Of a stretch of 64,000 nt of DNA, positions 63,898 through 64,000 are shown piece by piece. The notes below the pieces were generated by a model. That model ran no database searches. It was not told where the DNA came from and saw only the letters and a list, made by a program, of their open reading frames with translations. Position 1 is the first letter of the stretch. The number at the start of each line of letters is the position of its first letter. The translations under genes were made by a program, and so were the position numbers. This DNA comes from CALKXV01 sp964632495 (GTDB lineage: Bacteria > Pseudomonadota > Alphaproteobacteria > Rhodobacterales > Rhodobacteraceae). The stretch spans positions 18,024-82,023 of the forward strand of contig CAZWDS010000005.1 in the NCBI GenBank assembly GCA_964632495.1. Reading direction: 5' to 3'.

Positions 63898-64000
63898 TCA
63901 ACTCTGGCAATTCCGGGCGATGTCATCTGGCGTCACGATCCAGTAGTTGTCATGGCTGCCGGTATCGACCTCGATCACAAGACCGCCGGAATGGTCCACG
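63898..64000 (-). CDS. C-terminal end of an unrecognised gene (runs off the right edge)
   Basis: The last 33 codons of a minus-strand reading frame ending DNYWIVTPDDIARNCQS, with the stop codon 6 bp before the ZnuA start. The tight spacing suggests co-transcription with the metal-binding protein gene. Too little is present to assign a family. Confidence 0.55.
   Translation of the reverse strand, partial: VDHSGGLVIEVDTGSHDNYWIVTPDDIARNCQS

Noticed and set aside
1..64000. tRNA, rRNA, CRISPR arrays, insertion sequences, prophage or attachment sites
   Set aside because: No cloverleaf-like, array-like or transposase/integrase-like sequence was noticed on either strand; a covariance-model and repeat search would be needed to be certain.

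Overview
The window looks like a chromosomal segment of a marine alphaproteobacterium, most likely a roseobacter-type member of the Rhodobacterales. This is inferred from the moderately GC-rich sequence, the dense TRAP and ABC transport genes, the glgP-B-C-A-X gene order, the monomeric isocitrate dehydrogenase and FCD-type GntR regulators. I see no rRNA, tRNA, CRISPR array, transposase or prophage gene. Genes are tightly packed; the only gene-free stretch above 300 bases is 55114-55709.

Region 1 (1-9590) has the start of a PfkB-family sugar kinase on the minus strand. Diverging from it is a plus-strand operon for a sugar-like compound: a fused E1 alpha/beta 2-oxoacid (or acetoin-type) dehydrogenase, a free-standing lipoyl domain, an alpha/beta hydrolase, a DUF4432 aldose-epimerase-like protein and a complete CUT1-type ABC importer. 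Region 2 (9600-21208, minus strand) holds kynA-kynU and a full glycogen operon glgP-glgB-glgC-glgA-glgX.

Region 3 (21374-33538) is the best-supported catabolic island: alginate-oligosaccharide uptake and breakdown. It has an AlgSM1M2Q-like ABC importer whose binding protein carries the AlgQ calcium loop. It also has a PL15 exo-oligoalginate lyase with all four expected catalytic residues, an SDR likely to reduce the unsaturated-uronate product, a KdgF-like cupin, an enolase-superfamily acid-sugar dehydratase, an FCD GntR regulator and an ABC exporter-type protein. Region 4 (33551-42222) has a TAXI-TRAP system with a UspA protein, a divergent class III aminotransferase, and a DctPQM TRAP system. 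The dctP promoter carries the same 14-bp palindrome as the divergent promoter of the alginate island, about 16 kb away, so the two are probably co-regulated.

Region 5 (42282-50048, minus strand) has monomeric NADP-isocitrate dehydrogenase, then a catabolic operon hyuA-hyuB-HpcH/HpaI aldolase-SDR. The SDR has lost the usual Tyr/Lys catalytic pair. Region 6 (50252-62876) is a signalling cluster: a periplasmic-sensor histidine kinase with two solute-binding domains, a hybrid kinase, three single-domain response regulators, a GntR regulator, a CX5R phosphatase-like protein, two unknown proteins and a 1390-residue CheB-CheR-PAS-GAF-histidine kinase fusion. The right edge has a ZnuA-type zinc-binding protein and the last codons of an unrecognised gene.

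Functions were assigned from motifs and context by eye; no database search was run.
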